A DNA stretch of 64,000 nucleotides, from contig JAVTVJ010000015.1 in the NCBI GenBank assembly GCA_034509425.1, positions 558,001 to 622,000 of the forward strand. Reading direction: 5' to 3'. The notes under the pieces were generated by a model, which had not been told where the DNA came from, made no database searches, and worked only from the letters and a program-made list of their open reading frames with translations. Made by a program: the position numbers and the translations under genes. This DNA comes from Eopsaltria australis (taxonomy: Eukaryota; Chordata; Aves; Passeriformes; Petroicidae). Every line of letters starts with the position of its first letter. The stretch's first letter is position 1. Of the stretch, positions 12,465 to 34,330 are shown one piece after another.

Positions 12465-14178
12465 TAGACTAGGATAGCACAAAATTAGCATTTTTGTCCT
12501 GCTGATACTATAGTACAACCCCATGTATCAACTGAAAATAAAGCAACATGAGTGCTGTTCCTGAGATGCACCACAACTGTGTCATGCCTCATTGTCACCA
12601 CTGAGGACACAGGAATTACTGCTGTGTCTGTAATTGATTTTTCAGTTCACTGGCCAAACAAGGGAAAAAACCAACAAACAAAAAGAAGAACATCAAGTAA
12701 ATTTAAAAAAAATAAAAAAACCGCTTTGTTTTTGATAGTTTTCCCAATTTAAAAAATCTCATAAGTTTTTCAAACCTATTAAAAAATGTACAAAGAGAAA
12801 TAAAAAAAAACCCTTGTGGATACAATTATTTTTGTTTTTTATTTAAATTAATTTATATTATTTAATGTTAATTCACCATAGTTTTCATAGTCATGTGTCT
12901 AGACTATATATCATCATTTGCTCAATCACTGAAAGAGGTACTGCATATTCAATCATCTGAATAAATATCTCAGTTGTAAATCCAGATGTCACTTTTATTG
13001 AAAAAAATTAATTACTCTGTCATTGACATTCTGATCCAAAAACCACCTATCAAACCAAAAACATTCAAAGTTCAAAGGGTTTTGAATTTGATCTTTAAAG
13101 GTGATCTTCACTAAGGTTGCTGTTGATGTGTACCTACCAGTGCTGCTTTGGGAGTTAGACATCTTTTCCTGTTGTCTCTGCTGCCAGTTCTCCCTCTGGC
13201 CCATGGAGCTGAAATGGAGTTGTGCTTTGTTTTGTGATCACAAAAGCAAACTGAAGCTTGTGTTCCCAAAATCTTGGCTGCTTTTTACCCAACTGCACTA
13301 GTGACTGGTCAAATAAAAGATTTTATCCTCAACAAAAAGCTTCACATTGCTTGTGTCCTTGCATGACAGAACTGCATTAGTAACAAAACCATTGCTGGTA
13401 GACAAGAAATAAACTATGTTCAAGTTTTTCCCTAACAGCTGTTACATGGATATTACAGAAGAGATTGAAGAACGTTAAAATTAATTGAATGAAGGAATTG
13501 GATAGTGTATTTGTTTTCATGTATCTTTGTCTGACATTTAAAGAGAAAGTTTAAGTGGAAGTCCTGACTTGGCTGTGGTTGTATAAGATTTTGATTGCTT
13601 AGAAGTGGCAGCTACTAACGCTTATTAAACTATTGAAAAAATGCGATAATATTGTGTGGGAGTGTGTTTTTTGTGTGTGTGAGAGAGATTTTGCAAATTC
13701 ATCCTTCCTCTCTACAGTGACACACTGAGACTGATATGACATACTGAAATTGCTGAAGTGTAGCAGAAAAATAACCTACATTTGTTTTCGTTGTCAATCA
13801 GTATGCACAAAGCAAATGAACTATGTGAACAAGAAAATCCTCTTTTCTTCCTCGTCATTTAAGGGTAGGGCAGTGATCTAGAGCCCATTCTGGAAAAGTG
13901 GTAGATTATAACCACTAATTTTATTTATTTTACCAATAATACCCAATCACACATTTGTTTGAATATTGTAGCATAGAATAGTGACTAATCTCTTAGAGAA
14001 ATGGATGAAGTTGACAATGTTCTGAAATAATGTTTAGTTTTCCTGCCAGATGAATATTTAAAAGAGTCATTGCATTATAATCCTAAATGTGGATATGCTT
14101 TACATGAATAAAAAATGCATATCTACCTACTTTGAAAGAATGGGTTACTGATGTATTTCAAATGGGACAAATTCCTGA
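12465..14178. other. AT-rich stretch with no recognised gene
   Basis: No exon, RNA gene or repeat recognised apart from short A-rich tracts (12700-12830) and a short GT-rich patch near 13655-13682. Confidence 0.6.
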
Positions 14179-14183
14179 TTACT
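14179..14183. repeat. 5-bp target duplication (ttact), left
   Basis: ttact immediately precedes the TG of the LTR and is repeated exactly at 15828-15832 after its CA. Confidence 0.85.
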
Positions 14184-14320
14184 TGTCGTGGTTTTGGTTC
14201 GCTTATTCAGGTTTGTGGCTAAATGCTAGCACACTTACTTAAATTTACTTGATTGCTTGTTGTGAGATAAGGATTAGGAGTAGGCAAAGCAGGCTCAAAC
14301 TTTATAAAGTACAAAGAAGT

Positions 14321-14326
14321 TTTATT
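14321..14326 (-). terminator. LTR polyadenylation signal
   Basis: TTTATT on plus, AATAAA on minus, about 137 bp before the 3' end of the LTR in the orientation set by its TATA box. It is identical in copy 2 at 32841-32846. Confidence 0.55.
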
Positions 14327-15503
14327 AATATATCTAAGAGAAAGGGAAAAAAGAAAAAAAAACCTCAAGAAAGAAAACTAGAACAAACCCTTCAGACTAC
14401 CCCTCTTTCCCCCCTCTCCATTTCATTCTCCCTGACAACATACAAAAGACAACACTTTGACTTCCAGTCAGTTTACCACCTCAGAAACAGCTTTTGTTCC
14501 AGTTCATTTAGGGAGAGAAGTTTCTTTTGCTTACACCATGGATCTTCTGCAAGAAAAAAATACAGTTTTTATGGGTCTTCTGCCTCACCATTAACCGCCG
14601 CCCGGAGCAAAGTCCAACTTAATGGTGGATCTTTCCCACACCAGTAGCCTTACCACAGCTACTATGGTGGGTTATGAACAGTCCACAGGGTACCTGTTTT
14701 AAGGATGCCTAGTTCAATTGCAGCAACAAAGAAAAATCCTTTCTTCTGTGCTTAGCAGCACAGGTTCTCCTGACAACTCAGGTTCTCTAGCATTCTCCCC
14801 GGGACCAGGGCTCTGAGTCACAGCCTCTCCTCTCTCTTGTTTCTAGTTTCTCATCAGGCTGTACTTTTTCAACACTTACTTGTCTGTACTTAGGTATTTC
14901 AGTTCATTGGCTGCAATAAGAACCTCACATCCCCCTTTGGACTATATCTTCATATATTACAGAGAATTTATTAGCTCAGTCCCCAACCATGGTTCTCCAA
15001 AAGAGTTTCCAGCTTCACTCTTGAAGCAACTTCCCATGCACCTCCTTGTGAGTATCAGTTCTGCTTTCTTCACTGACTGTAAAGTCTCTGCGCTGCACTA
15101 TGTAGATGTCTTCACTCGTTCCTCTCTCTGCGAGGAAGGATGGGTGTCTGTGAGTTTAGTCCAGGCATGGAGAGAGTTAATCTCTGTCTCTCTCTCTCTG
15201 GCAGTGTGACGATCCCGTGCTCCCTGCCGGGCTGTTTGAACAGGTCCCAGCTGGATGCCAGAAGCTCTCAGAGTCTCTGTGCCTGGCTCTGCGGAGCTGG
15301 CTCGGCCTGCTGGGGCCATCTGGGCCCGGGGTGACAGGGCAGGGCCTGGCCCGAGCTGGATGGAGTCCAGCCCGGTCCTTGCCTGGCCCGGCTCTCCCTC
15401 TTGTGTAGCTGACACACCGGCTGAGCTAGATCTGATGAAAATTCCAATCGTTTCCTCCCCCATGCCTGCCCGGCTGCAGCGGCACGGCTGCCGTAAAACC
15501 TCC

Positions 15504-15554
15504 CTTCCCCCCCCCCCATCCCTCCTTTGGAAGGGGGAGGGGGGGGGTGGGAAG
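15504..15554. repeat. GC-rich inverted repeat with long C and G runs
   Basis: A cttcccccccc arm faces a gggggtgggaag arm across a short spacer. The plus strand carries several runs of three or more G, so both a hairpin and a G-quadruplex are possible. Copy 2 has the same structure at 34004-34052 with different run lengths. Confidence 0.7.
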
Positions 15555-15567
15555 CGCTTGGGCCTTA

Positions 15568-15568
15568 C
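15568..15568 (-). promoter_or_regulatory. Candidate splice donor inside the LTR
   Basis: The minus strand reads CGCTG/GTAAGG, a near-perfect donor about 55 nt downstream of the predicted transcription start. It is conserved in copy 2 at 34066. It could let an LTR-driven transcript splice into flanking DNA; no transcript evidence is available here. Confidence 0.45.
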
Positions 15569-15647
15569 CAGCGAGAGAAGCAGGAGCTGCTCTTCTCTAC
15601 ACAGCAGCAGCAGGTCCAAAGAGGAAGAGCGTCAGAGAGTCTCTGCT

Positions 15648-15731
15648 TATATATGGTTTTTTCCTTGAAGGCGGACCAACTTTTTAATTGGTTTACCTAC
15701 CTATCAATTCTTAAAACTACCTGATTATTGG
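15648..15731 (-). promoter_or_regulatory. LTR promoter: CCAAT boxes and TATA box
   Basis: Two ATTGG sequences on plus (CCAAT on minus) at 15727-15731 and 15687-15691 precede a TATATAAG-type box at 15648-15655. This spacing fits a pol II promoter with a start near 15620-15628 on the minus strand. In copy 2 the TATA box reads ACATATAAG (34144-34152). Confidence 0.6.
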
Positions 15732-15827
15732 CTCTCTCTCTCACAGGAAGGAAGTTGTATTCCTTCCTGCATTCCTGCAGCACAGATCACTTCCTAGATT
15801 TTGACCCCTCTGGCCTAACCCAGGACA

Positions 15828-15832
15828 TTACT
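15828..15832. repeat. 5-bp target duplication (ttact), right
   Basis: Exact match to 14179-14183 across the LTR. Confidence 0.85.
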
Positions 15833-25464
<9,632 letters not shown>

Positions 25465-25710
25465 AAATAAGCTATTTCAGTTGAAAGTGACCTACAATGA
25501 TCATCTAATCTGGTGACCTGACCAATCCTGGGCTGACCAAATTAAAACATGCAAATAACGACATTGTCTAAATGTCTCTTAAACACTGATAGTCTTGGAC
25601 ACCTCTCTAGGAAGCCTGTTTCAATGTTTGACCATCATCTTGGTAAAGAAAAGCTTCCTAGTGTTCAGTCTAAACCTTTCCCGGTGCAGGTTTGAACCAT
25701 CACACAGTAA
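25465..25710 (-). repeat. CR1 LINE fragment, older copy, minus strand
   Basis: The antisense of an older CR1 subfamily: 'gatcatctaatctggtgacc', then 'gctgaccaaattaaaacatg', then 'ctctctaggaagcctgtttc', then 'ggtaaagaaaagcttcctag' and 'ggtgcaggtttgaaccat'. More diverged than the copies at 9270 or 12083. Confidence 0.85.
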
Positions 25711-25714
25711 TTAA

Positions 25715-28700
25715 ATGGTACCTTATCCTCAGTCTTTTAGTTTGATTTGGTAGAACTGTCTGTGGAATGAGGCACAGTTTAACACTAAATTCTGGTTAAA
25801 TTATGTGGGGTAGAATTTACTGGACTTTGCTTGGGTTAGGATTCTTTAGAGTGAGATAACTAGCCCAAGCTCTAGACTGTCTTTTTAGTTTTAGATAGAA
25901 TTGTTCAGTTCCATAGGACAATTGATTTTATTTGAAGATAAGTCAGATGAATTGTCTTCTGGAGGTGCTTATGTCTCTCAAATAAACTAAAGAAAAAGTA
26001 CCATGACAAGCTCAGCCCCTAATGTTTAGATACTTAATGTTGAATAGAAAGCAGCTGGTTTAGATAATTTAGTCACTTTGATGTGGTCTTCATCAGGAAG
26101 ATGACCATAAAAACCCATTCATTCTTTGTCAGTTTGGGAAGTTTTGGACTTTGACCAATATCAAATGCAATCTAATATGAGCAAGATGGTCAATATCTAC
26201 TACTCACTAGAAGCTGGCAACAGTGCATGTTCCTTTCAAATTGTTGTTATGGTACTAATACTAATAATATAAATTAACAACAACGAAGAAATCAGATACA
26301 AAGCAGATATTGATTATTAACCCCTGAAAATATCTCAAAAATGAAAATGAGTAATATTTTCCTATAAAAAAGTGAAAGAAGTATTTTCAGATGGATTATG
26401 AAGGGCCATTGTTTGGACATGAATATTCTGCTTCTGAAACAGCTGAGCACCTACGCTTTTAAGAGGATCTGAAGGAACTACAGTTGTTGCTCTGAAGGCT
26501 GCCTAAGATTTTTTTTTACATGTGGAGGAAAGCACACTGCAGAACAGAAGGAAATCAATACCTAGTTTATTACTATGTAACTATATGCCAAACCAATATC
26601 AGAAATAGAGTACCGCAATAAAATAAAATAAATATTACAAGGGCAGAGAGAAATAAAAGAGAATTATTACAGGGCCAAAAACAAATCCATAGTGAGTATA
26701 TTTATCTACATTCCAAATCCAAATCTGCATTCCAAATCAATACCAGAGATGGACAACGAATGTGAGAGGAGCAGAAATATTGCCAGAATGGTGAAAAATC
26801 CATACTGAGAGTGTATATACATTCAAAAACAATATAGGAGAGGGCCTGAACTCAATTATTTCAGTTATAATATTCCAATTTATCTAATTTTACATTACGG
26901 CTTCCAGAATTTAAAGGAAACTCAAAATTGAATAAGATTCTTGGAAAAAGGAAGAGTGTCCTGTCCAAACATACCAACTGGCTTCATGTGAAGCCAAACT
27001 GTGCTCAGTATGTGCATCCCACTTCTCTCAATCAATGCAGTTTTGTTGCTATCTATAAATACTGCTTATATTTTTACCCTACCTCCTTTTTCTCACTTGC
27101 AGATGCTGGATTGTTTAAAATTTTAAATTAATTACAGCTGGTGAAAGGAGAGACAGTAATTTTATTTATGTTTCAATTTATAAAATATGCTGTTCATAAC
27201 CCTTTCAGCATAAGGAATGAAAGGACCTCTGTTCGGTACCTTTTCATTTTGGTGGGTTACTCAGATTCCCAGTATCAAGAGGCAACATAAAGTGGTGACT
27301 CAACTGCTGCCAGTGCTGTCATAACCACTGCTTGAGTAAGACAACATAATACAGGAGAGCTAAAATGTGCCCCTGGATATGAAAGGAAAATGGCACTTTT
27401 CTTGTAACTGAGCCTGACCTAGTGTTAGTGCATCAACTGTTGTTGTTGGTCTGTACTTCCCCACACAAGCAACAGATCCATGGGCTCTATTAGTGTTATT
27501 CTCTTTTCTGCCAAAGTTAAATATGTGGTAGCTTCTTCCCTCATGTCTTTGTTCCTCTTCCTCCTCCAGGCTTTTCAGAAACAGCAGTAGTAATGATACG
27601 GAATTAGAAAAAGCAGAAATTCACCCTGTAAATGCAATGTATAGGTTGTTCCAGGATGTTTCTGATAGGCAGGATGTATGGTAGTTGTGGTCAGTGAGTG
27701 CTAAGAAAGCAGTGTATTTCTCGTTTTACAGTGTAAAACTGCTACGAACTTACATCACAAAAAAAATTTGCCTTTTGTTTTGATCACTGGGAAATGTCAT
27801 CCATAAAATGATGGATCAATGATCTGCCATGTGTCAGGTACAGGAAATGCTTTTCCTAATATTATGTAAGGGGTTGCATAATTGAAGAAACCACCTCACT
27901 GTAAAACTACTTTGTTCCCCTGTCTCACTTCAAAGCCTTTGTGCATAGACTCCTCAGCTCCTACTTTAATTTCAAATGAAGATTTATAGAAATAACGTAC
28001 ATATACAGTGACCAGCAATACCTGGTGGTTCATAAAAATGATGTGATTACAATATAAGTGAGTGCACAGACTGTAGCAAAATATTAGCCATGGAGAAGAG
28101 TGATTGCACTTGTGACAGCCTCTTTGTTGCTATGGTATCTCTTTCCATGCCTTTGGCAAATCTGTCACTAGGAGAAATTTGCAGCTGTCTCAGCATGTTT
28201 CTCATTGCTAACTCAGAGACCACTGTATCGAAACTGTCATTAAAATAGCAGTAAGTGGTACACACATATTTTCCAAGAATAAATACAAGTTTTTGGGGAC
28301 AAATGAGCTGGTAATGGAAATATGATGACATTTTCTAGGGTCAAACTGGACTTTTAATAATTAATCAGTAATTATTGTTTTGATCTAGCACCACAGTTCT
28401 TTAATTTTGAAGCTTTGTATTTTTTGTAGGGCACCTAAACACTAATCTTTTGGGATGTTTGGACATTTTGATGAAAATAGTTAGCATGCCAGCCAACACA
28501 TGTTAAAAGGAATCACCAGTATTCAGGGCTATGCAATTTACTGATTTTCCTAAAAATAGCCTTTATATACCAAATTTGCTTCTTTAATGTGAAGTCAGTG
28601 TGTCTAATTCTATCCTATGAAAAGCTGTGAGTCTCCATTTGGCAGGAATCTAGGCCTACACCTTGGTGATGTTCATTTTTGGTCACAGAAATCTAGACCT

Positions 28701-31700
28701 GTCATGGTCCTTTCCCCAGAAGCCAATGTACTCTGAAATATCTACAAAAGACTACTTATGGGATAAAGGATTAAAGGAAGAAGTGTTGTGGTGTGAAATG
28801 CTATAAGCAAAGTCATGGACTGAAAGGTCAATAAAACTTGTTGGGCAGGGGAGGATAATCCAAGCACTCACCTCCCAAGACATTTTCAGTTTCAAATTTT
28901 GTTTAGTTCTGTTCTGACTTTGGGACCTATGGACACTGAAATGAAGAATGAAAGTGAGTGACATCAAAAGAGAATGGGTTAAAGGCAATATTCACAGGTA
29001 CAGGTCTTTTCAAAAGAGGGAGCCTGATTATATACTACCTTGCTGTAACTCCCTGTGAATATACTGAGTCTGGTCTCAGGCTATTCAGAAGGACCAATAT
29101 AATTTTTTTTGTGAGTAGACACACTGTAAAAATCATGAGAAATGAAATCTTTTGCAATCCCTTCATCACACTCACAGCATATTACTATATGCTGTAGTTT
29201 ATCCTTTTTTATCAGGGAATAGTTTCTCTGAAGGTAAGACTGCAGCTAGGGTGCATTGCAAAGCACCATTTTAGCTTCTGCAGAACCTGAACATTGACAG
29301 AATTAAGCTGAAATCAAAGGAAACTATTTCTGCAATATTTAAAGAAAAATGCAAATAGATTTCAGTTGCATGTTATTAATTACTAATCAGTGATTTTTGC
29401 AAATCCTCCGATTCATCTCTCCAGCCAAGGTGTTTTCTGCCTTTGTCCCAAAAGATTCAACTTGTGATTTACTTTTTTTATTCTTCTGCCTTGTCCTTTG
29501 CTGGCATATTTGAGATACTGACTTCATGTCTGAAGAATAATTTTCTGCCTCTGTGATGGAAAATAAAAACAAGTTCTTAAGGCTGTTTGTTAATGTCTGG
29601 TTTTCTTCACTTCTCCATGAATTTCCACTTTTCCAACATCCTGACACCAAAATCAAAGATGTTTCAACTTTCATTTGCAGCTTCATTCAGCCAGTCTCTT
29701 TGCCATTCAGAGCTGTGCAAGAAGGGCTCTTTGAATATTTGGTAGTCCTTTTAAACTTTCTTGGAAAATTTGTGTCAGCTTCTAATATCTCAGAAATTAC
29801 CATACAAGATGATATTCAAATGCCAGTATTGTGTGAGTCATGCTGGCATGCTCCAAAACTAGTGCTTCTTCCTTGTCTCACCCTCCTCTTTAGTCTATAG
29901 GGGCTTCTTTGGATCATTTCTGCAAGTCAAAAATGATACATTTCTGGTCAGAGAGATTGGGATGTTCTGAAACCTCACATTATCTGCTGCCTAAATAGCT
30001 GCAGGCAGGATTTTTTCCTCTTTCCCTGGATATTTGGCACAGACTTCACAAACCCTGCATCACTGTTTAGTTGCAGAAATGTATGCAGGAGTGGAAAACT
30101 TGCCGTCAGTTGTTCAAAAGGTAATACTTTCAATTTTTCAAAATAACATAGTTTTCTTGAGGTATTTCCTTACTCATTAGGGCTGATTATAGAAAACATA
30201 GAAACACCCCCTTGATGCAGCTCTGCTTTTCTGCCTTCTTATAGGGAAGGAAATGAATAATAATCACTATGAAGTGGAGAGTCAGATATTCAGAGCATTC
30301 TGAGCCTGCACAGTCACTGTTGGAGGAGTGAACAACTCTCAAACCAGTTGAAATCAGATTACTCAGATATTATTCCCTTGCATAGCAAAGTGAGCACGGT
30401 TGTAAATCTTAACTATTTCTCCCCAAGAGTAATGAAGATAGTCCTGTCCTTTGTGAGAACTCTTCTAAATGAAGAAAAATTTCAGGCAGGAATAAGTGGA
30501 AGATTGCTGCCTATGACTAAATTAATAAAGAAGACAGCCAACATAGAGTTAATTTCCATGAGAATTTCAAAATTGCTTATTCTTTTCATGACTTGTAGTT
30601 TACTCCTTCTACCACCCCAGTGAACACCAAGTCAGTTTCAGGAAAGACACTATTGCTGTGAATAGAGAAAAGACTCCAAAGGGCTTTCCATGTTCTATAA
30701 AATGGACTCTGAGCTTTCTCCTGCTGCATGATCAGAATACACAGAGACGATCCCTTCTTAGATCTTACAGTCCTGATTATCATCCATCACCTTCCATATC
30801 TGCAGTGATAAATACCATAGAGCTCTGAAGTGCAGAGTCTGGGGGAAGCTACAAAGTATCCCGTTCACAAGGGCTTATTGGTATAATGAAACCTGTGAAC
30901 TTATGTTGGCAAGACCAAACACAAGTTTGTCTCCAGTTTATGAATATCAATGTGTTCTCAAGGAAACAATGGATTGTGTCTAACTGACATGTATCTACAA
31001 GCTCAGTAGTAACAGATCTGAGAATTTTGATAGAGCTGCAGTTTTGACTCTTTAGATTGAAGAATGTCAGAAGGTAAATTACTGATGCCAGCCAAAAGAA
31101 CTTGTTTCTTCATCCTGAATTTGTGGCTTAGGAACACGTTCCTGCCAAAGGAAGACCAAAGGACTTTACCTCTGCTCATGCTGTTTCTAATTCAGGCAAA
31201 TGCTCTCCAAAATCAGATTAGTTGTTCTAGAAACTGGAGATCTCTCTATCCTGATTCCTTGTCACCTTTTCAGAGTGACCTTGGAAAATGCAAATTTCTC
31301 AACTTCAAGGCATCATTCCAATTCCACTTGCTAATAATTATTATTCATCATCCACAAAGTAAAAAGAAGAGAACACGAGACTTTCTTCTAGAATGCAACT
31401 TGACAAAATTTGAAGCTTGGAAAGGCAGTTCCTCTCTTGAAGGTCATTCAGGAAATTGCCAGACTCCATTTCTTTCTTGCAACCTTAAAGCTCTTCATTG
31501 GTACTTATATTCCTGAAATTTGAAGGCAACAACCTCTTCTGAAACTTTTGATCTTTCCTTCATTACTTGGGATTTTAGAATACTAGTGTCTAATTGCATT
31601 TAGATTCTTTCATTCATTCATACCTACTTTGTCTCAGGTCACATTCTATTTAGAAGATCATGAGAAGATGCATATATGAAGACAACTGGACAGATTCTAT

Positions 31701-32701
31701 AAGAAAGACAAATTAAATTGAATACCACAGCAAGTTCTGAGTTAAAAATCCTAGCATTCATTTTTAGCTTTGACAGAATACTTCTTTTGTGTGTACTGTG
31801 AAGTTCAAAAATAGTATCCAGATGATCCTGAGTACAGAAGTATAATAGGGTGTTGTAACTTTCACCTGGATGTCTCCATAATGCTCAAGCAAGAAAAACA
31901 TTTACTTATTAACCTGACAGTACTAGTTGCTCTTTTCATCTCTGGCCAAGATGACTACAAATATTACTTGGGAATCAGCAATCATAATCTTGACTATGTC
32001 TTAGTGAGAGAGACTTGATGTGTTGCTTTCCTGGGCAATGAGAAATCCTTCTTATTGTTCATCTATGACAGCCTCTGGGTGAAAAGCCCTCAAGTCTTCC
32101 TTTTTCGCAGTTCTATTAGGACTTGGGAAAAGATAACAAAGATTTTTCTGAAATCCTTCAAATCTGCCACATTTCTTCTCTTTCTTATCTGTATTGTAGT
32201 GATGGTGTGATGGGTACTCATACAGGAGAAGGTTAAAATTAGATTTCCTGAAAATAATTTTATATTCTCTGAATGGGTACCCACTACTCTATCAGTACCA
32301 TTACTTAAGCTAAAATTTCTCCAAGCACAGAAAAGTCTTTTCTTCATGTGGAAATTCTAAGTGGATGAAAAGAGAAAGGAAAATGATCAAAGGGATCCAA
32401 GTTGATGACTGATTCATTGTTTTTAAACATTTTTTCCTTCCTGGATATTGGTTCTGCTGTTTTCTAACTTGTTTTTTAGTTGTCTTATATCCCCTCAGCT
32501 GTGGCAGTATTCCTGGAGCCAAATGTGAGTGCACTTCCTCAAAATGCCAGCAGTGGAAGCTGGTAAGGAAGTGGGGAAAAATCACCAGAGGAATCTCTGA
32601 AGCTTGGGACAAAGGCAGAAAACACATCAGTACTGCACTAACAGAACAGCAGGTACTCTTGTAGAGAACATAAAATTACAGGTAAGGAAATGATTTACAT
32701 T
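25715..32701. other. AT-rich stretch with no recognised gene
   Basis: About 7 kb without a recognised gene or clear repeat. The longest frame is 150 codons (31064-31516 plus); it has no signal peptide, repeated motif or domain that I recognise and is probably chance. Near 26700-26740 'acattccaaatc' and 'gcattccaaatc' form a short tandem. Confidence 0.5.
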
Positions 32702-32706
32702 TCTAT
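32702..32706. repeat. 5-bp target duplication (tctat), left
   Basis: tctat directly before the LTR, repeated exactly at 34326-34330. Confidence 0.85.
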
Positions 32707-34325
32707 TGTGGTTTTAGTTCGCTTATTCAGGTTTGTGGCTAAATGCTAGCACACCTACTTAAATTTACTTGATTGCTTGTTGTGAGATAAGGATTAGGAG
32801 TAGGCAAAGCAGGCTCAAACTTTATAAAGTACAAAGAAGTTTTATTAATATATCTAAGAGAAAGGGAAAAAAGAAAAAAAAACCTCAAGAAAAAACTAGA
32901 ACAAACTCTTCAGACTACCCCTCTTTCCCCCCTCTCCATTTCATTCTCCCTGACAACATACAAAAGACAACACTTTGACTTCCAGTCAGTTTACCACCTC
33001 AGAAACAGCTTTTGTTCCAGTTCATTTAGGGAGAGAAGTTTCTTTTGCTTACACCATGGATCTTCTGTAAGAAAAAAATACAGTTTTTATGGGTCTTCTG
33101 CCTCACCATTAACCGCCGCCCGGAGCAAAGTCCAACTTAATGGTGGATCTTTCCCACACCAGTAGCCTTACCACAGCTACTATGGTGGGTTATGAACAGT
33201 CCACAGGGTACCTGTTTTAAGGATGCCTAGTTCAATTGCAGCAACAAAGAAAAATCCTTTCTTCTGTGCTTAGCAGCACAGGTTCTCCTGACAACTCAGG
33301 TTCTCTAGCATTCTCCCCGGGACCAGGGCTCTGAGTCACAGCCTCTCCTCTCTTTTGGTTCTAGTTTCTCATCAGGCTGTACTTTTTCAACCTTACTTGT
33401 CTTACTTAGGTATTTCAGTTCATTGGCTGCAATAAGAACCTCACATCCCCCTTTGGACTATATCTTCATATATTACAGAGAATTTATTAGCTCAGTTCCC
33501 AACCATGGTTCTCCAAAAGAAGTTTTCAGCTTCACTCTTGAAGCACTTCCCATGCACCTCCCTCTAGGTATCAGTTTCTGCTTTCCTCACTGACTGTAAA
33601 GTCTCTGCCTGCACTATGTAGATGTCTTCACTCGTTCCTCTCTCTGCGAGGAAGGATGGGTGTCTGTGGTTTAGTCCAGGCATGGAGAGAGTTAATCCTG
33701 TCTCTCTCTCTCCGGCAGTGTGAGGATCACCTCTTTGCCGGGCTGCTTGAACAGGTCTGAGCTGGATGCAGACGCTCTCAGAGTCTCTGCCCGGCTCTGC
33801 GGAGCTGGCTCGGCCTGGTAGGGCCATCTGGGCCCGGGGTGACAGGGCAGGGCCTGGCCCGAGCTGGATGGAGTCCAGCCCGGTCCTTGCCTGGCCCGGC
33901 TCTCCCTCTTGTGTAGCTGACACCCGGCTGAGCTGGATTTGATGAAATTCCAATCGTTTCCTCCCCCATGCTGCCGGCTGCAGCGGCACGGCTGCGTAAA
34001 ACTCTTCCCCCCCCATCCTGTGGGAGGGATGGGGGGGGGGGTGGGGGGGAAGCGCTTGGGCCTTACCAGCGAGAGAAGGAGGAGCTGCTCCTCTCTACAC
34101 AGCAGCCGCAGGTCCAAAGAGGAAGAGCGTCAGAGAGTCTCTGCTTATATGTGGTTTTTTCCTTGAAGGCGGACCAACTTTTTAATTGGTTTACCTACCT
34201 ATCAATTCTTAAAACTACCTGATTATTGGCTCTCTCTCTCGCAGGAAGGAAGTTGTATTCCTTCCTGCATTCCTGCAGCACAGATCACTTCCTAGATTTT
34301 GACCCCTCTGGCCTAACCCAGGACA
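32707..34325 (-). mobile_element. ERVL-type solo LTR, copy 2 (1,619 bp)
   Basis: Same family, orientation and order of parts as the LTR at 14184-15827, with its own exact 5-bp flanking duplication (tctat). The target site differs from that of copy 1, so this is an independent insertion. The half near its 3' end (32707-33350) is almost identical to copy 1. The GC-rich half (33380-34050) has many 1- to 3-base deletions relative to copy 1, and these split the long minus frame of copy 1 into two overlapping frames (33564-34016 and 33692-34117). Polyadenylation signal at 32841-32846, splice donor at 34066, TATA at 34144-34152. Confidence 0.88.
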
Positions 34326-34330
34326 TCTAT
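34326..34330. repeat. 5-bp target duplication (tctat), right
   Basis: Exact match to 32702-32706 across the LTR. Confidence 0.85.

Larger units (their letters stand above)
14184..15827 (-). mobile_element. ERVL-type solo LTR, copy 1 (1,644 bp)
   Basis: On the minus strand it begins TGTCCTGGGTTAGGCC and ends ACCAAAACCACGACA, the terminal style of avian ERVL LTRs. The ERVL LTR at 55164 shares the TGTCCTGGG start. Exact 5-bp duplications (ttact) flank it. Minus-strand promoter parts are in order: CCAAT boxes (15727-15731, 15687-15691), a TATA box (15648-15655), a consensus splice donor (at 15568), a GC-rich inverted repeat (15504-15554) and AATAAA (14321-14326). TATA to polyadenylation signal spans ~1.3 kb, so the R region would be unusually long. 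A 173-codon minus frame (15098-15619) lies inside; it is broken in copy 2 and resembles no protein I know. A second copy lies at 32707-34325. No internal retroviral genes adjoin it, so it is a solo LTR. Confidence 0.88.

Noticed and set aside
12171..12524. Overlapping frames of 117, 106 and 88 codons
   Set aside because: All lie over CR1 fragments; none matches the CR1 coding frame over its length.
26560..26900. Possible LTR remnant with repeated AATAAA
   Set aside because: The AATAAA copies sit in a simple aataa tract, and no TG...CA ends or target duplication were found.
31064..31516. 150-codon plus frame as a host gene
   Set aside because: Composition looks random, with no motif I recognise.
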